DNA of 64,000 nt from Ancylomarina sp. DW003 (GTDB lineage: Bacteria > Bacteroidota > Bacteroidia > Bacteroidales > Marinifilaceae). This document shows, in pieces, positions 9,406 through 17,672 of the stretch; positions within the stretch are counted from its first letter, which is position 1, and each line of letters begins with the position of its first letter. The position numbers and the translations under genes were made by a program. The stretch covers positions 1-64,000 of the forward strand of contig NZ_JAKJSD010000003.1 of the NCBI RefSeq assembly GCF_029029505.1, read 5' to 3'. The notes under the pieces were generated by a model. That model saw only the letters and a list, made by a program, of their open reading frames with translations, was not told the origin of the DNA and ran no database searches.

Positions 9406-10539
9406 TTAGTTGAGATCTTTTAAATAAAAACTAAATATGCTTCCTTGTCCTATTTCGGATTCAAGTGATACATGGCCATCAAGTTTTTCTAATATTCTTT
9501 TCACAATAGATAGACCAAGTCCTAAGCCCTTTGTTAATTTATCTTTACTCTTATCCCGTTCATTAAAAATAATGTCTTTCAAATCATCACTAATACCTTC
9601 TCCTTTATCCTCTACGCTGTATTTTATATAGCCATCTTCTGTTTTGGTACTATAAATTTTAATTTTGGGCGGGGTTCCACCATATTTAATGGCATTGCTT
9701 ATATAATTCAACCAAACTTCTTCAATCCAGAGTGAATAACCCAAGCAGTTTGAAATATTTTCACTGATTTCGATATCTACGTTCTTTTCTTCTATCTGAT
9801 ATTTTAATCGGTGACAAGCAGAGTCTATAATGTTTCTCATATTGATTTCACCAATATCCACATCTTCTTTCTTCATACTTGCAAAAAGTAAAAGTTCCCC
9901 TATAATACTGGACATTTTTCGACCTCCCTCGGCTATCTCATTTAAGTACGAATCATGTTCTTCTTTTGATAATTCAAAGCTTGGGTTAATCAGTAGCTCA
10001 CTAAAACCAACAATACCAGCTAAAGATGAGTTTAAATCATGCGCTACTGTGTGAGCATAAGCATCCAGCTCCTGATTTCTTTTCTTTAATTCATACTCGG
10101 CTTCTTTACGGGTAGTAATGTCTGTTAAAAAACCAATACCAAGTTTACCTGATTCAGTATTTAAAAAACTAATACTGAGTTCGACCAAAAATGTAGAACC
10201 ATCTTTTCTTTTGGCAGTTAATTCCAAACCTTCTCCCATTGGTCGAATTCGAGGAGCTTTAAAATAACCTTTAACATGAGAGTCGTGTTTTGAATGCAAG
10301 TCATCAGGAATAAAAATATTCATATGTTGCCCTATTACTTCATGTTTGTCATGCCCTGTTAACTCAGCTAATCTGTCATTTATAAGGATAATTCTTCCCG
10401 ATTCGTTGATGAAAATAACACCTTCAGCCAATGATTCCAGCAATGTTTTGATGGTAACATCACCTTGTAACAAACCCGATGTATAAGCGATTTCTTTTTG
10501 AATTTTTAATTCGTTAATAAGATCAGTTTGATTTTCCAT
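9406..10539 (-). CDS. Cytoplasmic PAS-domain sensor histidine kinase
   Basis: A 377-residue protein without a membrane segment. A PAS domain (about residues 28-148, with GVIFINESGRIILINDRLAE and a PAC-like end FLTDITTRKEAEYELKKRNQ) is followed by a dimerisation domain with the phosphoacceptor H in AHTVAHDLNSSLAG. A HATPase_c domain closes it (N box NYISNAIKYG, G1 VEDKGEGIS, G2 GLGLGLSIVKRIL). All key residues are present, so an active kinase is expected. No response regulator is adjacent, so it is an orphan and its partner cannot be read here. The signal is probably intracellular. Confidence 0.92.
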   Translation of the reverse strand: MENQTDLINELKIQKEIAYTSGLLQGDVTIKTLLESLAEGVIFINESGRIILINDRLAELTGHDKHEVIGQHMNIFIPDDLHSKHDSHVKGYFKAPRIRPMGEGLELTAKRKDGSTFLVELSISFLNTESGKLGIGFLTDITTRKEAEYELKKRNQELDAYAHTVAHDLNSSLAGIVGFSELLINPSFELSKEEHDSYLNEIAEGGRKMSSIIGELLLFASMKKEDVDIGEINMRNIIDSACHRLKYQIEEKNVDIEISENISNCLGYSLWIEEVWLNYISNAIKYGGTPPKIKIYSTKTEDGYIKYSVEDKGEGISDDLKDIIFNERDKSKDKLTKGLGLGLSIVKRILEKLDGHVSLESEIGQGSIFSFYLKDLN

Positions 10540-10772
10540 TTTTTAGATGAGTTAGAAAGAAAGGATATGTGTCGATTTTTTAATCATGTAATAGCTTACG
10601 AACTTTTCTGTTGTATCTCTGTCTAATTTATGAATAGTAGAGATGTTTACAAAATTTTATGTTTCTTTTATTCTCATTCAATTTTAATTGTAAGTATTAT
10701 TTTGCTCACAATAGGAGCTTAGTCGTTTGGTTTTAGGGTATGTGCTAATGGTTAAGCCCTGGATAGAAATAA

Positions 10773-11597
10773 TTATTTCGAAGTGTTTTTATTCTTTTGT
10801 TTAGTATATGTTTTGTAGTTTTTTACAATTTGCTCAGCAATATCATATTGGCTGCTTATTTTTGTGATTTCTAGTTTTGGACCACAATAGGCCATGAAAT
10901 TTTCTAAGGCCTCACCTTTTAAGCCGGTATGTGCTGAGACTATATCGCTTGTGTAATATTGCTTGAGTTTTTCAAGCTTCCACTCTTCCCGAATCATTTT
11001 GGTCACCTTCTTTTTTATTTTCTCTGATCGACTCAATTTGGCAAATAAAAAATCAGTAGGAGCAAATAGAGCACCAAGAAAAGTAAACTTCTCACGCTTT
11101 TGGCGATACTGCGGTGGTATAATATTAGGAGGTTTAATTCGAAATGGAGCCAGCTCTTTTAGTATTTGCTTATTAATTGCAAATTCGTTTTTGAGCTTAA
11201 GTTTCACAAACCTATCCTTAAACTCATCCCAGGTTCCAAGAGCAAAGACGTTCACTTCTTCTATTAAGTAAGCCACCTTCTCTAAAGTTATAGCGTATGA
11301 CAATGGGAGTGAGGTATCGAAAATAAAAGGAATAGGCCATTCTTGAGTTTTATATCCCAGTGCTGAAATAACAAGCGTATCCAGCTTTTTAACCTGTAGA
11401 TGGAATATACCCAAACTATCGCAAATTTGCCCACTTCGTTTGCCTTTAACCAGAATGTGTGCAAGTGGGACAGGAGCAGCGTTTTTTGTTATAATTTGCC
11501 CTGATATCCTTACAATGGAATCATTTTTTATTCCAGTTGCTTTAGATGAATGATATAGAAGAAACAGAAGTAGGAAAATCAGTAGAATTCGAAGCAT
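10773..11597 (-). CDS. Exported protein with carboxypeptidase-regulatory-like domain
   Basis: A 274-residue protein with a signal peptide (about residues 1-20). A CarboxypepD_reg-like beta-sandwich follows (about 28-105; VRISGQIITKNAAPVPLAHI, then LVISALGYKTQEW). The rest is basic and alpha-helical with no recognised domain. Proteins of this kind are common in the Bacteroidota envelope. No operon partner is close (233-base gaps on both sides). Function is unknown. Confidence 0.7.
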   Translation of the reverse strand: MLRILLIFLLLFLLYHSSKATGIKNDSIVRISGQIITKNAAPVPLAHILVKGKRSGQICDSLGIFHLQVKKLDTLVISALGYKTQEWPIPFIFDTSLPLSYAITLEKVAYLIEEVNVFALGTWDEFKDRFVKLKLKNEFAINKQILKELAPFRIKPPNIIPPQYRQKREKFTFLGALFAPTDFLFAKLSRSEKIKKKVTKMIREEWKLEKLKQYYTSDIVSAHTGLKGEALENFMAYCGPKLEITKISSQYDIAEQIVKNYKTYTKQKNKNTSK

Positions 11598-11831
11598 ATA
11601 GTGGTTTGAGATTAGGTTTTAATTAGTCTCCCCTAAATTATATACGCTACAGGTGTTAAACAATATGTGTGGATTCGTTTTAACAGTAATTAAGTTTCTT
11701 TATGAAAATGAGTTGAATGCTAAAATAATTTTAAATCCTATAAGTTGTAATTGGTCTGATTGAATTGCTCTAAATTTCCAGTTGGCTTGTCAGGACCCAT
11801 GAAATTTAGCTTTTGCCAGTTGTTGCTGTTG

Positions 11832-12323
11832 TTATTCGTGTTTTTCAAACTCAAATGAAATTTCCATTTCAGAATTAGAAACTGAAGCATTTATTTTCTG
11901 ACCATTTTTCCAATATTTTATCTTGTTTGGAAAGTCAATCTCATTATTTTCACAAGTGAATTCGTTTTCATTATGGCTTGTACCATTAAATGTAATTGAT
12001 TCAGATTCTTCGGGAACTTTTACGGTCAAATCCCATTTCCCATTTGTTTTAGTTAATCGTATCCTTTCTTGCTTTATTGTGTCTCCATTTTGCATTGTAA
12101 AACCAATTCCTGAATATTCAGTCTCTTTAATCTTTTCCCAGTTTTCAAATGTTTCCTTTCCTTCTTTCTCGTTTAATCTTTTCCATTTACCCAAAAGCCA
12201 ATCAAAATTTTCAGACTTTTCTGTCACTGTTGTTGATTTTTCTTCTATTTGCTGATTCTTCTTTTTACTCTGATTGCAAGATATAAGCAAAGTCCCAATT
12301 AATATTATCAGTATTTTTTTCAT
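11832..12323 (-). CDS. DUF6265-like lipoprotein
   Basis: A 163-residue lipoprotein: a short hydrophobic N-terminus ending in LLISCNQS (lipobox Cys near residue 16), then a Lys/Glu-rich linker. A small beta-barrel-like domain follows with WLLGKWKRLNEKEGKETFE and YSGIGFTMQNGDTI, the pattern of the DUF6265 family. Binding function is unknown. It is an isolated AT-rich gene; the downstream side is a short repeat-like stretch. Confidence 0.7.
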   Translation of the reverse strand: MKKILIILIGTLLISCNQSKKKNQQIEEKSTTVTEKSENFDWLLGKWKRLNEKEGKETFENWEKIKETEYSGIGFTMQNGDTIKQERIRLTKTNGKWDLTVKVPEESESITFNGTSHNENEFTCENNEIDFPNKIKYWKNGQKINASVSNSEMEISFEFEKHE

Positions 12324-12438
12324 AAGTTCTGTTTTATAATTGTTTATCGGCGGTTCGTATAAGAATAGTAGCCAACTGCGGATCTCATTCCTGCCAATTT
12401 ACAAGAAAATTGGAGCGAACTACATACCTTCAAATTTG

Positions 12439-12873
12439 TTATTCATTTATTAAATCAAAATAACTTTTTTTATCATTGATTTGTTTTAGTTCAAAAAAAA
12501 TAGCAATAACTATTGGCATGCAGTTAAGCCCTAAATGGTAGAACTTCTCCGCTTGTAATTTATCTCCTCCTATCCATTTTATAGAAATAAAAAATATACA
12601 AGCAATTGCCATTGCAATTCCTAAAGAAATTATTGAAAGTACTTTTTGTTTGTATTTCTTTGGATTGGAAAATAGTTTCCGCTCTTTTTCTGATATTTTT
12701 TTTATGTCACTCATACTACTAAAAGCAAAAGTAAACCCCATAAAAAAAATACCCAATCCTACTTCCTCAATAAAATTTTTTGGTCGAAATACGGAACCAT
12801 GAAGAATATAATAAATTGCAGGAATAGCAAATAAATAGGACACATAATGGAAGTAGTGAAATAATTTTGTCAT
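12439..12873 (-). CDS. Small four-helix membrane protein, unknown
   Basis: A 144-residue protein that is mostly hydrophobic. Four probable membrane helices lie near residues 12-28, 40-58, 78-100 and 112-128, joined by short Lys-rich loops (SDIKKISEKERKLFSNPKKY). I do not recognise the family. It is one of three small AT-rich genes in a row (11832-13775) with unrelated products and large gaps, which looks like an accessory stretch. Confidence 0.6.
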   Translation of the reverse strand: MTKLFHYFHYVSYLFAIPAIYYILHGSVFRPKNFIEEVGLGIFFMGFTFAFSSMSDIKKISEKERKLFSNPKKYKQKVLSIISLGIAMAIACIFFISIKWIGGDKLQAEKFYHLGLNCMPIVIAIFFELKQINDKKSYFDLINE

Positions 12874-13097
12874 ATTATCGTCTTTTTATATTGTTTACGA
12901 ACTTATATTTTCGAATTGTAGTTTTTAAACCATTTGCAAACTCTTGTATCTTTTCAATTAACAATGCTGATTTTTTTTGATAGAAAATTGATTAAAAATT
13001 CTGTTTGGTTGACTTACTGGAGCTTATTAATTGAGCTAAGTTTTCAATCAGCTCATTACTGCCCATTAATTTTAATTTTTGTTTTGGGTAGTACATT

Positions 13098-13775
13098 TTA
13101 TATAAACCGGGCATTAATTAGTTCTTCTTTATTCATTTCTAGTGTATCAGAAAGCCAGTCCGTAATAACTGTTTTTAATTCTTTTCGATTAACTGTACCA
13201 TTTTCAGATCTCGCTTTTAAATAATTCTCTCTGGTTATTAGTTCTACCAATTCTTTGATTGTCGAAGCATTTAATTCTATTCCTTGTTTTGATAGAATTA
13301 TCATACTCGGAATAAGGACAACAATTCCTATTAACCCGATTTGCAATTTTATAAATAATAAAACAAATGAAATCAAAATACCATAAATTAGAGATTGATA
13401 TAAAACTCGAGGAGGAAACAATAGGTTAATATCAAATCCCAATGTATCACATATTTGCTTAACTAAACGTTTCCTAGAGCTTCTTGGTAACAATTCTGAT
13501 AAACTATTATCTAAAGTAAAAGTGCTTTTTTCTTTAATTCCAACCTTGTCAAAGACATTTCTTACTTTGTAAAATGCTTGTTGTTTGGTGCAAGAATCTA
13601 CATCTTCTAGTGTAATTTCTTCGATTATTACATCACATAACTCATTAAAGTCTGAAACATTAATCAGTTCCTCTGAATGAAATTTTATCTGGAACATTTC
13701 TTCAATTGATTGAATTGAATCTTCAATATTTTCAATTTCCCAATTATCCAATTTTCTTTTTTCCATAAAAATCAT
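13098..13775 (-). CDS. Unrecognised protein with two central membrane helices
   Basis: A 225-residue protein. A hydrophobic double segment (about residues 124-162) is flanked by acidic helical regions. The N-terminal part (SIEEMFQIKFHSEELINVSD) and the C-terminal part (ITDWLSDTLEMNKEELI) resemble the helices of acyl-carrier-protein-like domains, but no phosphopantetheine Asp-Ser-Leu motif was seen. That resemblance is weak. Start ATG at 13775; a second ATG lies four codons in. Function is not assigned. Confidence 0.55.
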   Translation of the reverse strand: MIFMEKRKLDNWEIENIEDSIQSIEEMFQIKFHSEELINVSDFNELCDVIIEEITLEDVDSCTKQQAFYKVRNVFDKVGIKEKSTFTLDNSLSELLPRSSRKRLVKQICDTLGFDINLLFPPRVLYQSLIYGILISFVLLFIKLQIGLIGIVVLIPSMIILSKQGIELNASTIKELVELITRENYLKARSENGTVNRKELKTVITDWLSDTLEMNKEELINARFI

Positions 13776-14225
13776 TTTATCCTTAATGGTGACCTTCTGC
13801 CAGTATTACCCACAACGTATGTGCAAAGTACTATGCACTTTATATTACTTATCTGTCATCTTTTATAAGTCTTTGTTATTCTTTGCTTTATCCGTTCAAA
13901 TGACATCTAACGGACTTTTTATTTTTACAAGAGATTTAATTACGCAAATTGGTATAATCGTCTAAATAACAAGTACAACTGTAAATGTAATTATAATCTA
14001 TTATTTATATGTAAGATAAAATACGAAGTTTTGCAAAAGCGAGTTAAGCATAAAAAGAATTGATTGGAAAATCTATTAGTGAATCTTGAGAGTGTTTAAG
14101 TAGAAAGGCTAATTTAACTCCCGAACGGTCGGGTCCGCCCCTGTCAGGTTCAGGTGAATAATAAAAACCCAATCTCATTAAGCAGAGATTGGACTTTCTA
14201 TGGTGTGATTATATTTCTCGTTTAA
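13776..14225. other. Intergenic region with short hairpins
   Basis: 450 bases without a convincing gene. It starts with a phrase (CCCACAACGTATGTGC near 13809) of the sort often found beside cassette-like accessory genes. It also holds a short hairpin CCCGA/TCGGG at 14120-14133 next to a GC-rich patch. The rest is AT-rich. Confidence 0.5.
14169..14192 (-). terminator. Intrinsic terminator of the cupin-BFD gene
   Basis: CCAATCTC (14169-14176), an 8-base loop and GAGATTGG (14185-14192). On the minus strand the stem is followed by GTTTTTATT. It lies about 34 bases after the stop of the gene ending at 14226. Confidence 0.75.
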
Positions 14226-14789
14226 TTACCTCTTTGTGTCAATCATCTTCTGTAATAGGAGTTTGCAATTTCCACAATCGGTACCTGCTCCAGTCAGTTC
14301 TCCAAGCTTTTCAACTGTATCTGCTCCATCATTTATTGCATTAATAACAGTATCCATAGTAATCATTTTGCAGCTACAGGCTAATGCCAATATTTTTTTT
14401 ATATCACCTAAGCAATTACCACATTCGGTTCCTGCGCCAGTCATCTCTTGTATGTCCTCCACAGTGCGAGCGCCGTTAACCATTGCCATTCTAATATCAG
14501 CATAGCTCACTTGTTTACATTGGCAGATAATTCGATTGACTGGTATTAGAATAGCCGTTACATATAAATCGCCATCAGTTTTAAGGGTATGCATCGAACC
14601 GGCAGGAGCAACTAATACATCTCCTACGTTTAATTCTACTTCTTTGCCGTCTACTATGCCAAGCCCAGAGCCCTTTATACAATAAAAAATTTCATCTTGA
14701 GTTCCATGTTCGTGATAAGGAACTTTTAGATCGGGATGGATATGATAGACGTTTGTTTTGATTGCTTCTTTAATAGAATTTATGTCCAT
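14226..14789 (-). CDS. Cupin fused to two BFD-like [2Fe-2S] domains
   Basis: A 187-residue fusion. Residues 12-85 are a cupin barrel with the metal ligands H26, H28, E33 (PYHEHGTQDE) and H67 (GDVLVAPAGSMH). Residues 87-128 and 136-177 are two tandem BFD-like (bacterioferritin-associated ferredoxin) domains, each with four cysteines in C-x-C...C-x-x-C spacing: C89, C91, C123, C126 and C138, C140, C172, C175, ending GTECGNC and GTDCGNC. Single BFD domains bind a [2Fe-2S] cluster. A cupin plus two of them suggests a redox- or iron-responsive metal protein, which is inference. It has its own terminator and no close partner. Confidence 0.82.
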   Translation of the reverse strand: MDINSIKEAIKTNVYHIHPDLKVPYHEHGTQDEIFYCIKGSGLGIVDGKEVELNVGDVLVAPAGSMHTLKTDGDLYVTAILIPVNRIICQCKQVSYADIRMAMVNGARTVEDIQEMTGAGTECGNCLGDIKKILALACSCKMITMDTVINAINDGADTVEKLGELTGAGTDCGNCKLLLQKMIDTKR

Positions 14790-15337
14790 TTTGCTCTTGT
14801 TTTAGTTTGTGTGTTTTAAATCAATGTTGTTATAAATAAATTAATCAATTGGGCTGTCTGCCCAACCGAGCTTGCGAGCTCATCTGCTTTGCGAATAAAC
14901 CCGACTTCATTTCTTGTCTTGAAACAAGAAACGAAGCAAAGAAATTCAAGGCTACTTTTTAAATACCTTTCTTATTTGCCTCACGCTTAAGTGCGGCCGG
15001 GTGATTTTCGAACAAGTTCTCAACTTCCCGGTCTTTACTAAAGCTTTCGTTAAACGAAAAATATTTAAAAGAAATGCCATATTTCAAGGAGTTCGAATAG
15101 AACCTCTATATTCTATTGTCAGTCAGAAAGTATACGATACATACAAAAACGTTTATGAAGCGATTGGTTTTAAATCTTCAATAGACTATCTGTATTAGAG
15201 ATTATTTTGATTCCCAGATGTAATTAACTTACTTTTGGTAAGTCAAAGGTAAATGGAGAGTAATAGACATACAATAAGGCACCGCAAGGTGAGAGACTTA
15301 CTTCGAAGAAACTAATGATGATAATCAAGACGATATA
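14790..15337. other. Intergenic region with hairpin and possible gene remnant
   Basis: 548 bases. It contains a hairpin CTTCATTTCTTGT/ACAAGAAACGAAG (14905-14917 and 14924-14936). A GTG-initiated 65-codon frame at 15001-15198 has no recognised similarity and no good ribosome binding site, so it may be a gene remnant. The palindrome upstream of the HxlR gene is listed separately. Confidence 0.45.
15227..15251 (-). promoter_or_regulatory. Palindrome and minus-strand -7 box upstream of the HxlR gene
   Basis: ACTTAC (15227-15232), 5 bases, GTAAGT (15238-15243) form an inverted repeat. It is directly next to TACCTTTG read on the minus strand (15244-15251), which fits the TAnnTTTG -7 box. HxlR regulators bind such short palindromes near divergent promoters, so this may be the operator. 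No intact divergent gene starts here. Confidence 0.4.
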
Positions 15338-15703
15338 ATGGAAAATAATTTGGAAATATTTTCTCATTTTGAGGAATGCCCCGTAAGGAAAGTATTAAAT
15401 AGGTTTGGCGATAAGTGGTCTATATTGGTTCTTATGGTTTTAGGTGAAGTAGATAATATGCGTTTTAATAAGTTGCATAAAACAATTGGCGATATATCGC
15501 AGAAGATGCTAACCGTTACCCTTCGTACTTTGGAGTCAGATGGCTTGGTTAAGCGTACCGTTTTCCCTGAAATTCCACCTAGGGTTGAATATGAGATTAC
15601 TGACAGAGGCAGATCTTTATTAATCCATATTAATAATCTGGTTGAATGGGCAGATGAGAATATGGAATCTATTTTGGAATCAAGAGCTAAGTTTGAATCT
15701 TGA
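15338..15703 (+). CDS. HxlR-family transcriptional regulator
   Basis: A 121-residue winged-helix protein. The HxlR signature is clear: CPVRKVLNRFGDKWSILVLM near the start, RFNKLHKTIGDISQKMLTVT for the recognition helix and RTVFPEIPPRVEYEITDRGR for the wing. An N-terminal Cys (CPV) is conserved in many members that sense electrophiles or aldehydes. It is monocistronic, with a possible operator upstream. Its target cannot be named; the minus-strand serine hydrolase gene converges on it and is not an obvious target. Confidence 0.92.
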   Translation: MENNLEIFSHFEECPVRKVLNRFGDKWSILVLMVLGEVDNMRFNKLHKTIGDISQKMLTVTLRTLESDGLVKRTVFPEIPPRVEYEITDRGRSLLIHINNLVEWADENMESILESRAKFES

Positions 15704-15862
15704 TTTAATAAGATGGATACTTTGAGTTTGATTTGTGTCTGGTTTGAATTGATAATAAGGAAGTCCTATCCACATGGAATAGGGCTTGACTTAAATTGCT
15801 TTTGACTGCAACCTTGTTGTATTTCAAAGATGCTGGATGTGTTGATTAAGAGTCGACAAGGC

Positions 15863-17437
15863 TTACTCCTTTACTCTTGTTAGGTCCAAATCCTGGAAAT
15901 CGAAGCTAAAATCAATATTTGGGGAGATCCCCTTCATTTTAATGGAGATTGCTTTGCCTTCCTCATCCAGATTAAAAGTTGCAAAAGCATCGCAATTCAT
16001 ATCTCTGTAATCCCACTTAATGGCAAAAGTTGTGGCTTTGTAAAAATACATGCTACCTGCTAGTTTAGGCGATCGAAGAGCTTTAATCATCAACTTTCCA
16101 TCCTTCTCGAATACCTCCATTTTCCCAAACCATTTGTCTTCGAAAGTTCCGGTATACTTCTCAATATCTAATTTCTTTGGTTTTGCTAATTCTACTGTTT
16201 CCCAAACCGCATTTACAATAGAATCTACCTTGGTGTTGGTTCCCTTCAATTTTTCCGAAGCAAAGGCATTCCAATCCATTGCTTCAACACCAAGATAGGA
16301 GTCGATAATGGCTTGTGCAAGGGTAAAGTACGTATAACCTCCCGGTAAGGTGTTGGTTAATACTGCAAGGCCCAAATCCAACTCAGGAATCAACAGCGTT
16401 TTTGAAAGCATGCCTGGTAATCCACCTGTGTGACTGATGATGGTATATCCTTTGTAATCTTCAATTACCCATCCCAGGCCATATGCTTTATAGTGGTTTT
16501 GATATCTCTTACTTCCTCTTGCCGAAAAACTCATCATGGTATGTGCTTTCCACATTTCACGCTGGCGATCCTCCGAGAACAATTCATTTTCTAATTCCTT
16601 ACCATATTTGCCGGCATTCAATTGTACCAACAACCAATTGCTTAGATCTTTTACACTGGAATTGATTCCTCCGGCGGCATCGGTCAAGGAACTTGAATAG
16701 GCATTTACTACTTTCAACTCTCCACTTTCTGATGAATGAGGTTTTGCAACATTCTCTCTGTCACCCAATCGTTCATAGGAACCTACTGATCTTTCCATTC
16801 CAAGAGGTTTCAGAATTCTGCTTTCCACAAATTCTGCCCAGCTTTTTCCACTTATTCGGTGAATGATTTCTCCTGCTACGACGTACAACATGTTGTCATA
16901 GTCGTATTTGGTTCTAAAACCGGATACCGGTTTCTGATGCTGAAAACTTTTTAATATATCATCAATAGTGTAATCGCCACCATCAGGGAATATCATTAGA
17001 TCTCCTGCTCCTAAACCTAAGCCACTACGATGGCACAACAAATCTTCAACTGTAAAGTTTTCGCGAACATAGGAGTTGTACATGGTAAATTCCGGGATGT
17101 GATCTACCACCTTATCCATCCAATTTAATTTTTTCTCATCTACTAAAATGGCAAGAGCTGCTGCTGTAAAAGCTTTGCTGTTTGATGCTATGGCAAACAA
17201 GGTATTTTCATCAATCGCTTCTTTGCTTTCGATTGAGGCGTAACCGTATCCTTTGGCATGAATCAACTTCCCATCTTTTACTACAGACACTGCAAGACCT
17301 GCTGATGGGAATGTTTCTAATGATTGATTTACAATTGAATCAATTTGATGACTTGAAAGTCCTTGTGCATTGACAAAAAGGTTATTCGCAGAAAAAGCTA
17401 GTAAAAATAGTAAACTTAGCAGTTTTGTTTTCAACAT
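15863..17437 (-). CDS. Exported serine hydrolase (class C beta-lactamase-like) with DUF3471 tail
   Basis: A 524-residue protein with a signal peptide ending ...NLFVNAQG. The beta-lactamase/penicillin-binding fold has the nucleophile motif SxxK in ASNSKAFTAA, a YxN-type motif in KYDYDNMLYV and the third motif as HTG in ISHTGGLPG. The last 110 residues are a DUF3471-like beta domain (KYTGTFEDKWFGKMEV). Members hydrolyse peptides, esters or beta-lactams; the substrate cannot be predicted. It is monocistronic. Two further serine hydrolases occur at 61-64 kb. Confidence 0.9.
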   Translation of the reverse strand: MLKTKLLSLLFLLAFSANNLFVNAQGLSSHQIDSIVNQSLETFPSAGLAVSVVKDGKLIHAKGYGYASIESKEAIDENTLFAIASNSKAFTAAALAILVDEKKLNWMDKVVDHIPEFTMYNSYVRENFTVEDLLCHRSGLGLGAGDLMIFPDGGDYTIDDILKSFQHQKPVSGFRTKYDYDNMLYVVAGEIIHRISGKSWAEFVESRILKPLGMERSVGSYERLGDRENVAKPHSSESGELKVVNAYSSSLTDAAGGINSSVKDLSNWLLVQLNAGKYGKELENELFSEDRQREMWKAHTMMSFSARGSKRYQNHYKAYGLGWVIEDYKGYTIISHTGGLPGMLSKTLLIPELDLGLAVLTNTLPGGYTYFTLAQAIIDSYLGVEAMDWNAFASEKLKGTNTKVDSIVNAVWETVELAKPKKLDIEKYTGTFEDKWFGKMEVFEKDGKLMIKALRSPKLAGSMYFYKATTFAIKWDYRDMNCDAFATFNLDEEGKAISIKMKGISPNIDFSFDFQDLDLTRVKE

Positions 17438-17588
17438 GATAATTTAATTTAAGGTTCAGTTAGTGGTGTGGTGATTTGGAAATTATTGATGATCGCTTTA
17501 TGAATTCCATTCAAATATAGTTTAGTTATGACTAATATTCAAATTGGTGAACCTTGACCTAAAAGATGCTAGGCACGGCAAAAAAAAT

Positions 17589-17622
17589 GAAGCCCAAGCT
17601 CAATCAAATGAACTTGGGCTTC
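17589..17622 (-). terminator. Intrinsic terminator after the MFS gene
   Basis: GAAGCCCAAG (17589-17598), a 14-base loop, CTTGGGCTTC (17613-17622). On the minus strand it is followed by a run of Ts (the A run at 17579-17587). Confidence 0.85.
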
Positions 17623-17672
17623 AAATATCTATAAGGCTTACCAAGAGCTATATCTCCCGTTTTACTTTGACC

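Noticed and set aside
13098-13775. Acyl carrier protein
   Set aside because: Only helix-like resemblance at both ends; the phosphopantetheine Ser motif is missing and two membrane helices lie between them.
15001-15198. 65-codon GTG-initiated frame before the HxlR gene
   Set aside because: No recognisable domain, poor start context and location in repeat-containing DNA; kept only as a possible remnant in the intergenic entry.
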